From the NCBI GenBank assembly GCA_905182375.1, contig CAJJBF010000007.1:62001-126000 (forward strand): a stretch of DNA of 64,000 bases. Direction: 5' to 3'. Source of the DNA: Flammeovirgaceae bacterium UBA4465. Its GTDB lineage: Bacteria; Bacteroidota; Bacteroidia; Cytophagales; Cyclobacteriaceae. Under the pieces are notes generated by a model. It worked only from the letters and a program-made list of their open reading frames with translations. It was not told the origin of the DNA and did no database searches. Below, one piece after another: positions 56,001 to 64,000 of the stretch. Made by a program: the position numbers and the translations under genes. Every line of letters begins with the position of its first letter. Position 1 is the first letter of the stretch.

Positions 56001-56447
56001 TATTGTGATTCAATCAAAACAAGGTGTTCACTTTATTTTAGAATATAGCCTTCCAACATAGCCTAAAAAAAGGGTCGCTCAGTAATTTTCAACGACATAA
56101 ATAACTAAGAATAATTTTCTAATAATAATTTATTGATTTTCAAACAATTACACAAATAATGGCGCTTATTTCTATGAAAGCTTCGAAACTCATCTAATAT
56201 AACAAAACAGATAATTTTGAAATGATATGGATGTAATTAAATAATAAAGTCTTCAAATACAATAACATTGATCCTCTGCTTGGTACTTTCAATAGTGATT
56301 TATTTTCTCACTAAACACAAAAAAAAGAAAAAAAAACACACGAGAAGTGTATCTCGCGACAGACATTAAATTACAATTTGGCAACCAATAATGGAAGTAA
56401 AACTTTTTAAAAGGAGTAATAATCAAGAAGAGGACTACATTTAAGAT
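56001..56447. other. intergenic region with terminator
   Basis: 447 AT-rich bases. The part near 56319-56356 is the terminator of the upstream minus-strand repeat-protein gene. The remainder should contain the promoter of the M19-family operon. Nothing else is recognised. Confidence 0.5.
56319..56356 (-). terminator. rho-independent terminator of the repeat-protein gene
   Basis: On the minus strand CGAGA-TACACT-TCTCG forms a short GC-containing hairpin, followed within five bases by a long T-run interrupted once by C. It lies about 92 bases after the stop of the 1700-residue gene. Confidence 0.7.
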
Positions 56448-59400
56448 CTATTCTTTTATGAATTTAACCGTTCGAATTTGCCCATTGATATTCTGAAGAT
56501 GGACAATATATACACCTGCTTCCAGATGGCTAATATTGATACTTGGATGAGTTGACTTGAGTATTTCTTTTCCTGATAATTCATAAAGGGTGGCCTCTTT
56601 AAATGCTTTCATTTTAATATTTAAGGTCCTTTTTGATGGATTAGGATATATCATCTCCTCGGCCTCTATAACAGACAAAATAGATCCATCATCCACATCA
56701 ATCAAACTAATCCTCATTATGGCATTATCGTAACCTTCACCATCTTGAACCAAAACAGTAAGACTAAAGACAGGTGTGACTTCGTAGTCCAGTGCTTGGG
56801 TATTAGCCACAGTAATTGCTCCACTTTTACTATCAATAGCAAAAGCTTGGTCACTATTACCATTCGTTATCGCGTAGGTTAAAACATCTCCGTCTGCATC
56901 TTCAGCGATGACCATTGCCACTAAAGAGTCATTTGGACTATTTTCCTCTACTAAAAAATTTTGATCGTAGATAACAGGTAATGAATTAAAATCCTCAGCT
57001 ATATCATCTGTAAGATTAATTATAATGAGTGCTTGATCAGTCAGCACCCCATCTGAGGCTTCAATAGTTAACTCAAAGACAGGTGTTGTTTCAAAGTCAA
57101 TTATCAAGCTATTAGCAACCGTTAATTGACCGCTCAGGCTATCTAGTTGGAAAGCCTCATTTAGATTTCCGCTTACAATACGGTAAGACAAAACATCATC
57201 ATCTGGATCATTGGCTCTAATTGTGGTTACTAAAGTTCCATTAGGAGTATTTTCAGGTAATAAGGCATTGCCAGCAATCATCTGAGGCTCACGATTAGAA
57301 TCATAGATCCATTTAAATACGGTCTGATCGGTATTGCGATTATGTGCGGCATCTTCGAAGGTGTTTATATCGACGGCTATAGATTTCGTATCGTTTGAGC
57401 CACTTGGTAAGAATAAGGCTGAATAGATCTTTTTATTGATTATAGAAAAACTAGTTAAGCCTCCCCCGTCTACCTCAATGTCTTCTAGATCAAAATCAGC
57501 TGTTTCCTCACTAATAGTAAAGGTAAAGGTTAAAGAGCCTTCCCGAGTGCTGTCCCCCTCCGATAGGATTTGATTTTCACCTGCAGCGGTAATCGCTATG
57601 CCAGGTGGTGTCCCATCGTAAGTCCAATCAAATCTTCTAATGGTAACATTATCATTCCCTGCTGCATCTAAAAAAGAGGCCGTATCGGTCTTAATAGAGC
57701 ACAATCCATCAGAAGTTGGAGTGAATATTGCTGAATATATTTCACTACTCGTTGATTTAAATTCACTTATGATCCCACCGACAACTTGTAGGTCTTCTGC
57801 AACGAATCCCCTCACGATTTCATTGAACGTAAAAGTTAACATCAGACTTTGATCATTAGTTGTTTGACCATTTGAAAGTTCAGTTTGGCCGTTACTAGCA
57901 GTTATAGAGAGCCTAGGTGCTTTGCTGTCATAGGTCCAAATAAACGGTCTGGCCTCCATATTATTAGTACCCTTATCATCCGTAAAAGTATTGGCAGCCA
58001 CATCAATAGTGATCATACCATCTATCAATGGTGTAAAAATCGCCGAGTAAACAGAAGCACTTGAACTAGAAAAATCAGTCAGCGTTCCCCCAGTCACGGT
58101 CACATCTTCCAAAGTAAAATTAACCGTAGGACTGCTACTTGTGAAATTGACCAAAAATTCAGAGTAATTATTGGTTCCTCCATTCAGCACAGTAAAGTTA
58201 TCATCTATAGCGGTTATCACCATAGACGACCCTTGATTGGTATAGGTCCAAGTAAATTGTGATATACCAAGATTACCATTTCCTGCAATGTCCAAAAAGG
58301 AATTAGCCAAAAGGTCAATAGTAGTTATTCCTGCATCTGAGGGCGTAAAGGTGGCAATATATAGCGTACTGCTTACCACATTAAAATTACTTAGAATGCC
58401 CCCTGAAACAGTAATATCTTTCTCATCAAAATCTATTATTGCCTCACTACTCGTAAAGGTCAGCAATAAATTTACATCATTAGTTGTCATTCCATTTACT
58501 ATGGTATCTTTTCCGCTGCTAACCAATAATGACATAGTGGGAGCGATACCGTCATAAATCCAATTAAAACGGTTGGCGGCAATATTTCCATTTCCCACTG
58601 GGTCCGTAAATTGATTGCTATTTATATCAATGGTTATGAGCCCACTCGATGAAGGTTTTAAAAGGGCTGTGTATTCTGTACCACTCAATGATGTTAGAGT
58701 AGAGCTAGAAAAATCACTCAGTTCTCCACCGGTAACGGAGATATCAGCTACTCCAAAATCAGTCGTCTCCTCACTCGTAACAAAGGTAAGGGTTAAGGTG
58801 CTATCATTACTCGTGGAACCATCATTAATTATATCCCCAGAGGCTTCAGCGCTAATAGTTATCGATGGGGCCGTACCATCATACGTCCAATTGAATGAAT
58901 TTGATGCGATGTTATTATTCCCTGCATAATCCGTAAAGGTATCCGCTCCAACATTAATAGTAGTGATTCCACTACTGGACGGAGTGAAAGTAGCCGTATA
59001 AACGGAATTACTAGAAGCTGAAAAATCACTTAGAATTCCTCCCGAGACAGAAATATCTCCTAAAACAAAATTAGCTGTAGCATCACTCGTTGTAAATATA
59101 ATCGTCAAGGCAGCATGATTGGTCGTCGCACCATCAGTGACCCCCTCATTATTATCATTAGTTGCCGCAATGCTAATAGAGGGTGGCAATCCATCGTAAG
59201 TCCAGTTAAACTGACTAGATGCTGTGTTCCCATTACCAACTGCATCATTAAAAACACCTGCATTGACATCAATCGTAGTGGTTCCCTCTGCATTGGGAAT
59301 GAATTGGGCAGTATAAACAGTACTACTGGTAGCCAGAAAATCACTGATAATACCACCTCCCACCGTGATATCACTAACCCCAAAATCGTCAGTAGCCTCA

Positions 59401-61550
59401 CTAATGGTAAAAGTCAATGTCAGCGTACTATCCTTAGAAAATGAGCCATCATTTATGGATGTATTATCTGTATTTTTGGCTGTTATAACTATAGTGGGGC
59501 TCAAACCATCATAGATCCAATTAAACTGACTTGCCGCATTATTGTTATTACCTGACCCATCTGTAAAATTATTGGCAGCAACGTCGATGGTAGTTGAACC
59601 ACTTGAGGAAGGTGTAAAAGTGGCTGTGTAAATAGCACTGCTCGTTGCTGTAAAACTACTTAAAGCTCCTCCTGAGATCGCAACATCGCCCTCACTAAAA
59701 TTAGAGGTAGCCTCACTACTGGTAAAGGTAAGGGTAAGGGTGGCATCATTGGTGGTCGAACCATCACTGATTGCAGAACTTCCACTTGCAGCTGTGATGA
59801 TCATGGTGGGCCCATCGCCATCATAAATCCAATTGAACTGATCAGCTGCTGTATTTCCATTTCCTACGGCATCAGTAAATTTATTTGCGAGTATATCTAT
59901 AGTCGTTGCCCCCTTTGAAGAGGGTGTAAATGTAGCAAAGTAAATGGTACTACTTGAAGTTGCGAAATTACTCAGGGTACCACCGGTCACAACAATATCC
60001 CCCACTACAAAATTTGTCGTAGATTCACTGCTGGTAAAGATGAGATTTATAAGACCATTATTCGTTGTGGCACCGTCAGTGACCACGTTGATTCCGTCAC
60101 TTGCTGTAATCGTCATGGTTGGGACAATCCCATCATAAGTCCAATTAAATTGACTGGCTGCGGTATTGTTATTTCCCGCTTGATCTGTGAAAATATCAGC
60201 TGCCACGTCAATTGCGGTAACTCCGCTAGAAGTCGGCGTGAATGTAGCGGTATAGACATAACTGTTAGTTGCAGAAAAATCACTAATTGACCCACCACTT
60301 ACGGAGATATCGCCAGCGACAAAGTTGTTGGTGATTTCGCTACTGGTGAATGTCAGGGTCAGAGTCCCATCATTAGTACTAGAACCATCAGATACAGCAT
60401 TGCTGCCGTTTGTTGCAGTAATGGTCATCGTAGGAGCTATATTATCAGCAAATTCGTACCACGCAATATCACCCGCTGTAAAAGCTGAACTTACAACATC
60501 CATATCTCCATCTCCATCCATATCTGCAGCATGAACACCCCATGCGCCATCAAAATCACCATCAATAGAACGTTCATTGAAAACTTGAGAACCATTATTC
60601 TCAAACCATGCTACATCATTATCATAGTACGCCGTTGCCAAAATATCCAAGTCACCATCTCTATCCATATCTACAGCTTTGGCGTAACCTTCTGAACCAT
60701 TAAAATTCACTTCAACTATGTTCTTGGTGAAAGATTCCGAACCATTATTCTCAAACCATACAACATCTTCATCATCATTGAGGTTGTATGCCGTACCCAT
60801 CACATCAATATCCCCATCTCCGTCCATATCCACTGGATAAGCAGAGGAAGCACCATTAAAATTGGATTGAATGGTTTGCTTTGTAAAAGTTTCTGATCCA
60901 TTATTCTCATACCAAACTATGGCATTTTCAGAAAAGCCAGCAGAGACTATATCCAGATCGCCATCTCCATCCATATCAATGGGATGCACAGCCCAGGCTC
61001 TGTCAAAGTCCCCATCAATAATGTGTTTCGTAAAAGATTGAGCACCATTGTTCTCAAACCAAGCAATATCGTCATCATTCGCAGCAGCACCTACTAAATC
61101 TATATCTCCATCCTCATCCAAATCAATAGGGAATAAAGAAATCACCCCATTAAAATTCGATTCAATGATGTTTTTAGAGAAAGATTGGGAACCGTTATTT
61201 TGATACCAAGCAATATCCCCAAGATTCCAAGCTCCTCCTATTATATCCATATCGCCATCTCCATCTATATCTACAGGATAAATTACAGTGGCTCCATCAA
61301 AATCACCATCAATAGAACGTTCGGTGAAAACTTGAGAACCATTATTCTCAAACCATGCTACATCATCATCGGTATATGCTGTCCCCATAATGTCCATATC
61401 ACCATCACCATCCAAATCTACGGGAAAGGCAGAAATAGCTCCACCAAAATTAGCATCAATGTTATGCTTGTCTTGGCTTGAATATTGCTGAGCCCATCCA
61501 AACATAGGAAGTAGTAAGATGAAAAGTAAGAAGTAATAAAGTTGGTTCAT
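56448..61550 (-). CDS. large surface/secreted protein: FG-GAP, Ig-like and cadherin repeats with T9SS sorting domain
   Basis: 1700 residues. The signal peptide ends FGWAQ (about 20). Seven FG-GAP/VCBS repeats of about 45 residues (DxDGDGDxDxxG, then [10 protein letters not shown]) fill residues about 25-370. Ten Ig-like repeats of about 104 residues follow (APTMTITA... to ...FNWTYDG), about 370-1430. Two cadherin-like repeats ([22 protein letters not shown]) follow. The C-terminal 80 residues form a type A sorting domain ([33 protein letters not shown]) for the Bacteroidota type IX secretion system. It is likely an adhesin or matrix protein with calcium-binding propeller. The repeats are intact, without frameshift. 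Confidence 0.92.
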   Translation of the reverse strand: MNQLYYFLLFILLLPMFGWAQQYSSQDKHNIDANFGGAISAFPVDLDGDGDMDIMGTAYTDDDVAWFENNGSQVFTERSIDGDFDGATVIYPVDIDGDGDMDIIGGAWNLGDIAWYQNNGSQSFSKNIIESNFNGVISLFPIDLDEDGDIDLVGAAANDDDIAWFENNGAQSFTKHIIDGDFDRAWAVHPIDMDGDGDLDIVSAGFSENAIVWYENNGSETFTKQTIQSNFNGASSAYPVDMDGDGDIDVMGTAYNLNDDEDVVWFENNGSESFTKNIVEVNFNGSEGYAKAVDMDRDGDLDILATAYYDNDVAWFENNGSQVFNERSIDGDFDGAWGVHAADMDGDGDMDVVSSAFTAGDIAWYEFADNIAPTMTITATNGSNAVSDGSSTNDGTLTLTFTSSEITNNFVAGDISVSGGSISDFSATNSYVYTATFTPTSSGVTAIDVAADIFTDQAGNNNTAASQFNWTYDGIVPTMTITASDGINVVTDGATTNNGLINLIFTSSESTTNFVVGDIVVTGGTLSNFATSSSTIYFATFTPSSKGATTIDILANKFTDAVGNGNTAADQFNWIYDGDGPTMIITAASGSSAISDGSTTNDATLTLTFTSSEATSNFSEGDVAISGGALSSFTATSSAIYTATFTPSSSGSTTIDVAANNFTDGSGNNNNAASQFNWIYDGLSPTIVITAKNTDNTSINDGSFSKDSTLTLTFTISEATDDFGVSDITVGGGIISDFLATSSTVYTAQFIPNAEGTTTIDVNAGVFNDAVGNGNTASSQFNWTYDGLPPSISIAATNDNNEGVTDGATTNHAALTIIFTTSDATANFVLGDISVSGGILSDFSASSNSVYTATFTPSSSGITTINVGADTFTDYAGNNNIASNSFNWTYDGTAPSITISAEASGDIINDGSTSNDSTLTLTFVTSEETTDFGVADISVTGGELSDFSSSTLTSLSGTEYTALLKPSSSGLITIDINSNQFTDPVGNGNIAANRFNWIYDGIAPTMSLLVSSGKDTIVNGMTTNDVNLLLTFTSSEAIIDFDEKDITVSGGILSNFNVVSSTLYIATFTPSDAGITTIDLLANSFLDIAGNGNLGISQFTWTYTNQGSSMVITAIDDNFTVLNGGTNNYSEFLVNFTSSSPTVNFTLEDVTVTGGTLTDFSSSSASVYSAIFTPLIDGMITIDVAANTFTDDKGTNNMEARPFIWTYDSKAPRLSITASNGQTELSNGQTTNDQSLMLTFTFNEIVRGFVAEDLQVVGGIISEFKSTSSEIYSAIFTPTSDGLCSIKTDTASFLDAAGNDNVTIRRFDWTYDGTPPGIAITAAGENQILSEGDSTREGSLTFTFTISEETADFDLEDIEVDGGGLTSFSIINKKIYSALFLPSGSNDTKSIAVDINTFEDAAHNRNTDQTVFKWIYDSNREPQMIAGNALLPENTPNGTLVTTIRANDPDDDVLSYRIVSGNLNEAFQLDSLSGQLTVANSLIIDFETTPVFELTIEASDGVLTDQALIIINLTDDIAEDFNSLPVIYDQNFLVEENSPNDSLVAMVIAEDADGDVLTYAITNGNSDQAFAIDSKSGAITVANTQALDYEVTPVFSLTVLVQDGEGYDNAIMRISLIDVDDGSILSVIEAEEMIYPNPSKRTLNIKMKAFKEATLYELSGKEILKSTHPSINISHLEAGVYIVHLQNINGQIRTVKFIKE
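57293..60441. repeat. ten tandem about 312-base repeats encoding Ig-like domains
   Basis: Ten diverged copies encode units ending FNWTYDG or FIWTYD. Divergence is moderate: the units nearer the N-terminus (higher coordinates) look more alike than those near the C-terminus. This suggests expansion from the N-terminal side. Confidence 0.8.
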
Positions 61551-61897
61551 TATTATCTAAGTATACTGAATGATAATAATTGTGATGAGATTAAAGGTTA
61601 ATGATTGTAAAAATAAAGCATTTGCATCAAATTTATGACAATTGATGATTTATATATACCTCGAGTATGCGAAAGGTGACTTCCCTTCAATTCATATCAG
61701 TAGGCATTATTTTCTTTGACCGCTTAATATTCAATATCGTTTAGAAATGGTTGAACCAGAGATTTTACTAAATCCCTGTTTTTTTAATAAGTTACTTATA
61801 ATAGCTATAAGAACGCAAAAAACAGAGCTAAATACCCCCCCTTCGATATTAAAAGATTATTTGAGTCTACATTTACTTTCAATTTCAAGAAAATCTT
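61551..61897. other. divergent promoter region
   Basis: 347 AT-rich bases between the repeat-protein gene and the aminotransferase gene. No structure beyond ordinary A/T tracts is seen. Confidence 0.4.
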
Positions 61898-62800
61898 ATG
61901 GTACACGGAACGCACAACGCTGAACAAGATGAACGCAATGATGAGATACTCATTTTCATTAATGGCAATTTTATGAAAAGGACTGAAGCTAAAATTTCGG
62001 TATTTGACAGTGGATATCTGGTGGGAGATGGTATTTGGGAAGGGGTTCGATTACATCGTGGACGCTTGATCTTTATTGACGATCATTTAAACAGATTGTG
62101 GAAAGCCGCTAGAGCAACCTCTATTCAGCTCCCTTTTACCAAAGAAGCATTGATACAGCACATCCTTGACACCGTAGCAAAAAATGAGATGGTTGATGAC
62201 GTTCATATCCGAGTGATGATTACTCGAGGTATTAAAAAAACTCCCTCACAAGATCCCAGACTTACTTTATCAGGACCCAACTTGGTGATCATTGCAGAGC
62301 ATAAAAAAGCGGCAACCTCTACGCTCAAAGAAGGTATTAAATTATTTACCAGTACCATCCGTCGGGGATCTCCCGACTATCTGGATCCCAAATTGAACTG
62401 CCATAGTAAATTATATGAAGTGCAAGCCTTGATTCAAGCCATTGAAGCTGGGGCTGATGAGGCGTTGATGCTAGATATTAATGGTTTTGTGAGTACTTGT
62501 AATGCAACTAATTTTTTTATAGTCACGGATAGAGAGGTGTGGACCTCTACCGATGCCTATTGCATGAATGGCATTACAAGATCTAAAGTGATTGATATAT
62601 GTTATAAAAACGGTATCATTTGCCATGAAAAAAACTTCTCACTTTATGATGTATACAGCGCAGATGAAGCCTTTGTGACAGGTACGTTCGGAGGCCTGAC
62701 ACCCGTCCGTCATATTGATGGCAAATTTATTGGTGACTTCAATCTTACCCTTACCCAAAGGCTGCAAGCATTATACTATGATATGATCACAGCTTTCTAA
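61898..62800 (+). CDS. class IV aminotransferase (D-amino-acid/branched-chain type)
   Basis: 300 residues of fold-type IV PLP enzymes. The N-terminal INGNFMKRTEAKISVFDSGYLVGDGIWEGVR is represented by its FDSGYLVGDG motif at about 40. Later come DPKLNCHSKL near 160-170, the PLP-phosphate loop NGFVSTCNATNFF near 200 and GITRSKVIDIC near 235. The family includes branched-chain and D-alanine aminotransferases. The PLP lysine is usually in a K-x-L/x-N context; here it should be a Lys of the DPKLNCHSK stretch, but which one is unclear. It stands alone. Substrate unassigned. Confidence 0.85.
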   Translation: MVHGTHNAEQDERNDEILIFINGNFMKRTEAKISVFDSGYLVGDGIWEGVRLHRGRLIFIDDHLNRLWKAARATSIQLPFTKEALIQHILDTVAKNEMVDDVHIRVMITRGIKKTPSQDPRLTLSGPNLVIIAEHKKAATSTLKEGIKLFTSTIRRGSPDYLDPKLNCHSKLYEVQALIQAIEAGADEALMLDINGFVSTCNATNFFIVTDREVWTSTDAYCMNGITRSKVIDICYKNGIICHEKNFSLYDVYSADEAFVTGTFGGLTPVRHIDGKFIGDFNLTLTQRLQALYYDMITAF

Positions 62801-63134
62801 GAAAAATTTATCAAGAACTCCATTTATTTTCCTTTAATAAATCATTATAAAATTGATTGTTTCAAAACATTAATATGTTAGCATCGACTTAAATCAGTAG
62901 AAATTATAATTTTATTCAAAAAAATAGTGTGTTAGAATACCTCGATATAGGAAATAAGTTGAAAAATATAGGTATCAAAATTAACTTTTTTGGAAGCTCT
63001 CTATCCTGCCAGAAAAAATATAGATATGAAATAATTTGAGCGCTGTCATGAAAATAGTAACTCCCTCTCTTTTATTAAATAATTGATGGCCCTTCTTTTC
63101 CAAAAACAACTCATCAGTTATTTAAACAAACTAA
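62801..63134. other. convergent intergenic region
   Basis: 334 very AT-rich bases between the aminotransferase and esterase gene ends. No hairpin with a T-run or coding remnant is seen. Confidence 0.4.
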
Positions 63135-64000
63135 TCATAATTTGGCATCATAATTAACATGTGACAACATCCACGCATAAATATCATGTCCCCATCGAGC
63201 ATCTAACTTATATGTTATCGGCCAAATACCATGTCCCCATCCTCTAAAAATTGTCTTGCGCGCATCGAGAGGAGCCGAGCAAATTTCTAGATCAGCATCT
63301 TCAAGACACTCATTTGCACAATTATTTAAACCATCAATCGGAATATTTGCATTTCTAACAGTTACATTATCTTCATCTCCATGAAAAGCCCAAATTGGTA
63401 AAATCCCCATATTACAACCAAGTCTATTCCAAATATATTCTCCCATGAGAGCCGCAACCGGTACTGCTGCCGCTACTAAATCATCAGAAATATATTTCCC
63501 TATATAATTCCATACTCCACCACCTCCACAACTGTACCCAGAGAGATAAATTCTTGTAATATCAACATCGTATTCATTTATTGCCCACCTCATAAAATCA
63601 TTCACTTTATCTGCTGTTGGGCATCCTGAATCATTTTGCATAGAAAGCACAACAAAGGCATCACCCGCTGTTGAAGCTGCATTTGAGGCAGTAGCTGTTA
63701 TAGGCCATTTATCTTCACTTATCAAATTAGGCGGACCTGTGTAAAGCACTCTATATAAATCTGAATTCCCATTACCATTATCTCCTAATCCGTGAAAATA
63801 AAGGATTAACGGCCATTTGTTCCCCAGACCGTAGCCTGCAGGAAGATATTCCCAATAACCAATACTAGGATTTCGACTTCCTTTTACTATCCTACTAAAG
63901 CGTTCCGATGAAGGACCAGTTGGTAATGAGGTCAATGCTTTTTTATACAAATCATGAGGTGCAAGTATTAAAGTTTCAATGTGTAAATTACTCTTTAAAG
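63135..64000 (-). CDS. esterase/polyhydroxybutyrate-depolymerase-like alpha/beta hydrolase (5' end outside window)
   Basis: The minus-strand frame is open to the window edge, so the N-terminus is missing; about 288 residues are visible. The alpha/beta-hydrolase features are the oxyanion region LILYFHGLGDNGNGN, the nucleophile elbow SGYSCGGG (G-x-S-x-G), the acid in AFHGDEDNVT and the His in GWGHGIW. This resembles the dienelactone-hydrolase/LpqC-like esterases, which are usually secreted and act on feruloyl or polyester substrates. As the true start is unknown, a signal peptide or further domains may precede. A Cys-rich loop near LNNCANECLEDADLEIC suggests disulfides and export. Confidence 0.8.
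   Translation of the reverse strand, partial: LKSNLHIETLILAPHDLYKKALTSLPTGPSSERFSRIVKGSRNPSIGYWEYLPAGYGLGNKWPLILYFHGLGDNGNGNSDLYRVLYTGPPNLISEDKWPITATASNAASTAGDAFVVLSMQNDSGCPTADKVNDFMRWAINEYDVDITRIYLSGYSCGGGGVWNYIGKYISDDLVAAAVPVAALMGEYIWNRLGCNMGILPIWAFHGDEDNVTVRNANIPIDGLNNCANECLEDADLEICSAPLDARKTIFRGWGHGIWPITYKLDARWGHDIYAWMLSHVNYDAKL

Noticed and set aside
57293-60441. CRISPR-like periodic repeats
   Set aside because: Units are about 312 bases, in frame, and encode Ig-like domains with no spacers; it is a protein repeat.

Overview
The window looks like a chromosomal segment of an aquatic Bacteroidota, most likely of the Cytophagales type. The base composition is AT-rich and Shine-Dalgarno sites are weak. 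There is a TonB-dependent receptor with an N-terminal carboxypeptidase-regulatory-like domain, lipoproteins with short lipoboxes, FG-GAP/Ig/cadherin repeat proteins and a C-terminal type IX secretion sorting domain. I see no rRNA, tRNA, CRISPR array or phage module.

Layout. 1-9 kb: housekeeping genes (C-terminal part of PEP carboxylase, long-chain acyl-CoA ligase, two DEAD-box RNA helicases) with a decayed IS3-type element between the helicases. 9-21.8 kb: scattered single genes (two FAD oxidoreductases, a TylF-like methyltransferase, a carboxypeptidase-regulatory-like protein, small lipoproteins and membrane proteins, aconitase, YaaA), two of the small genes being interrupted by in-frame stops. 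21.9-23.9 kb: a block of gene debris (LuxR-type HTH tail, an MBL-fold hydrolase broken four times, a lipoprotein with EHP repeats broken in its tail), followed by a transglutaminase-like lipoprotein.

25.8-50.3 kb is the most interesting part. It reads as a phytate (inositol hexakisphosphate) utilisation locus. A minus-strand inositol catabolic operon (class II aldolase/IolJ, IolB, IolC, IolD, IolA, IolE, a Gfo/Idh paralogue, IolG, sodium:solute symporter) is preceded by a second minus-strand operon: OmpR-type response regulator, histidine kinase, PepSY-like lipoprotein, tandem-domain beta-propeller phytase lipoprotein and PafA-type phosphatase. A TonB-dependent receptor without a SusD partner lies next, then a third operon of a beta-hydroxyacid dehydrogenase, a TIM-barrel isomerase/epimerase and a second sodium:solute symporter. 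A 15-base motif sits 32-48 bases upstream of the receptor, the PepSY/phytase segment and the third operon, suggesting one regulon. The inferred flow is: phytate captured at the outer membrane, dephosphorylated by the phytase and phosphatase, inositol imported by a sodium symporter, then oxidised to acetyl-CoA and dihydroxyacetone phosphate.

50.9-56 kb is a possible operon of exported proteins (atypical M19 dipeptidase-family protein, amidohydrolase lipoprotein, FG-GAP protein, RidA-like lipoprotein). 56.4-61.6 kb encodes a 1700-residue repeat protein probably exported by the type IX system. The window ends with a class IV aminotransferase and an esterase that runs off the right edge.

A caution runs through the annotation. 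About a dozen single-base indels, mostly one-base insertions in short homopolymers, break otherwise well preserved genes, including the phytase, the inositol symporter and the TIM-barrel gene. I cannot tell from the sequence alone whether they are real mutations or assembly errors. Overlapping stop/start codons downstream of two of the breaks show that the corrected frames were the evolved ones.
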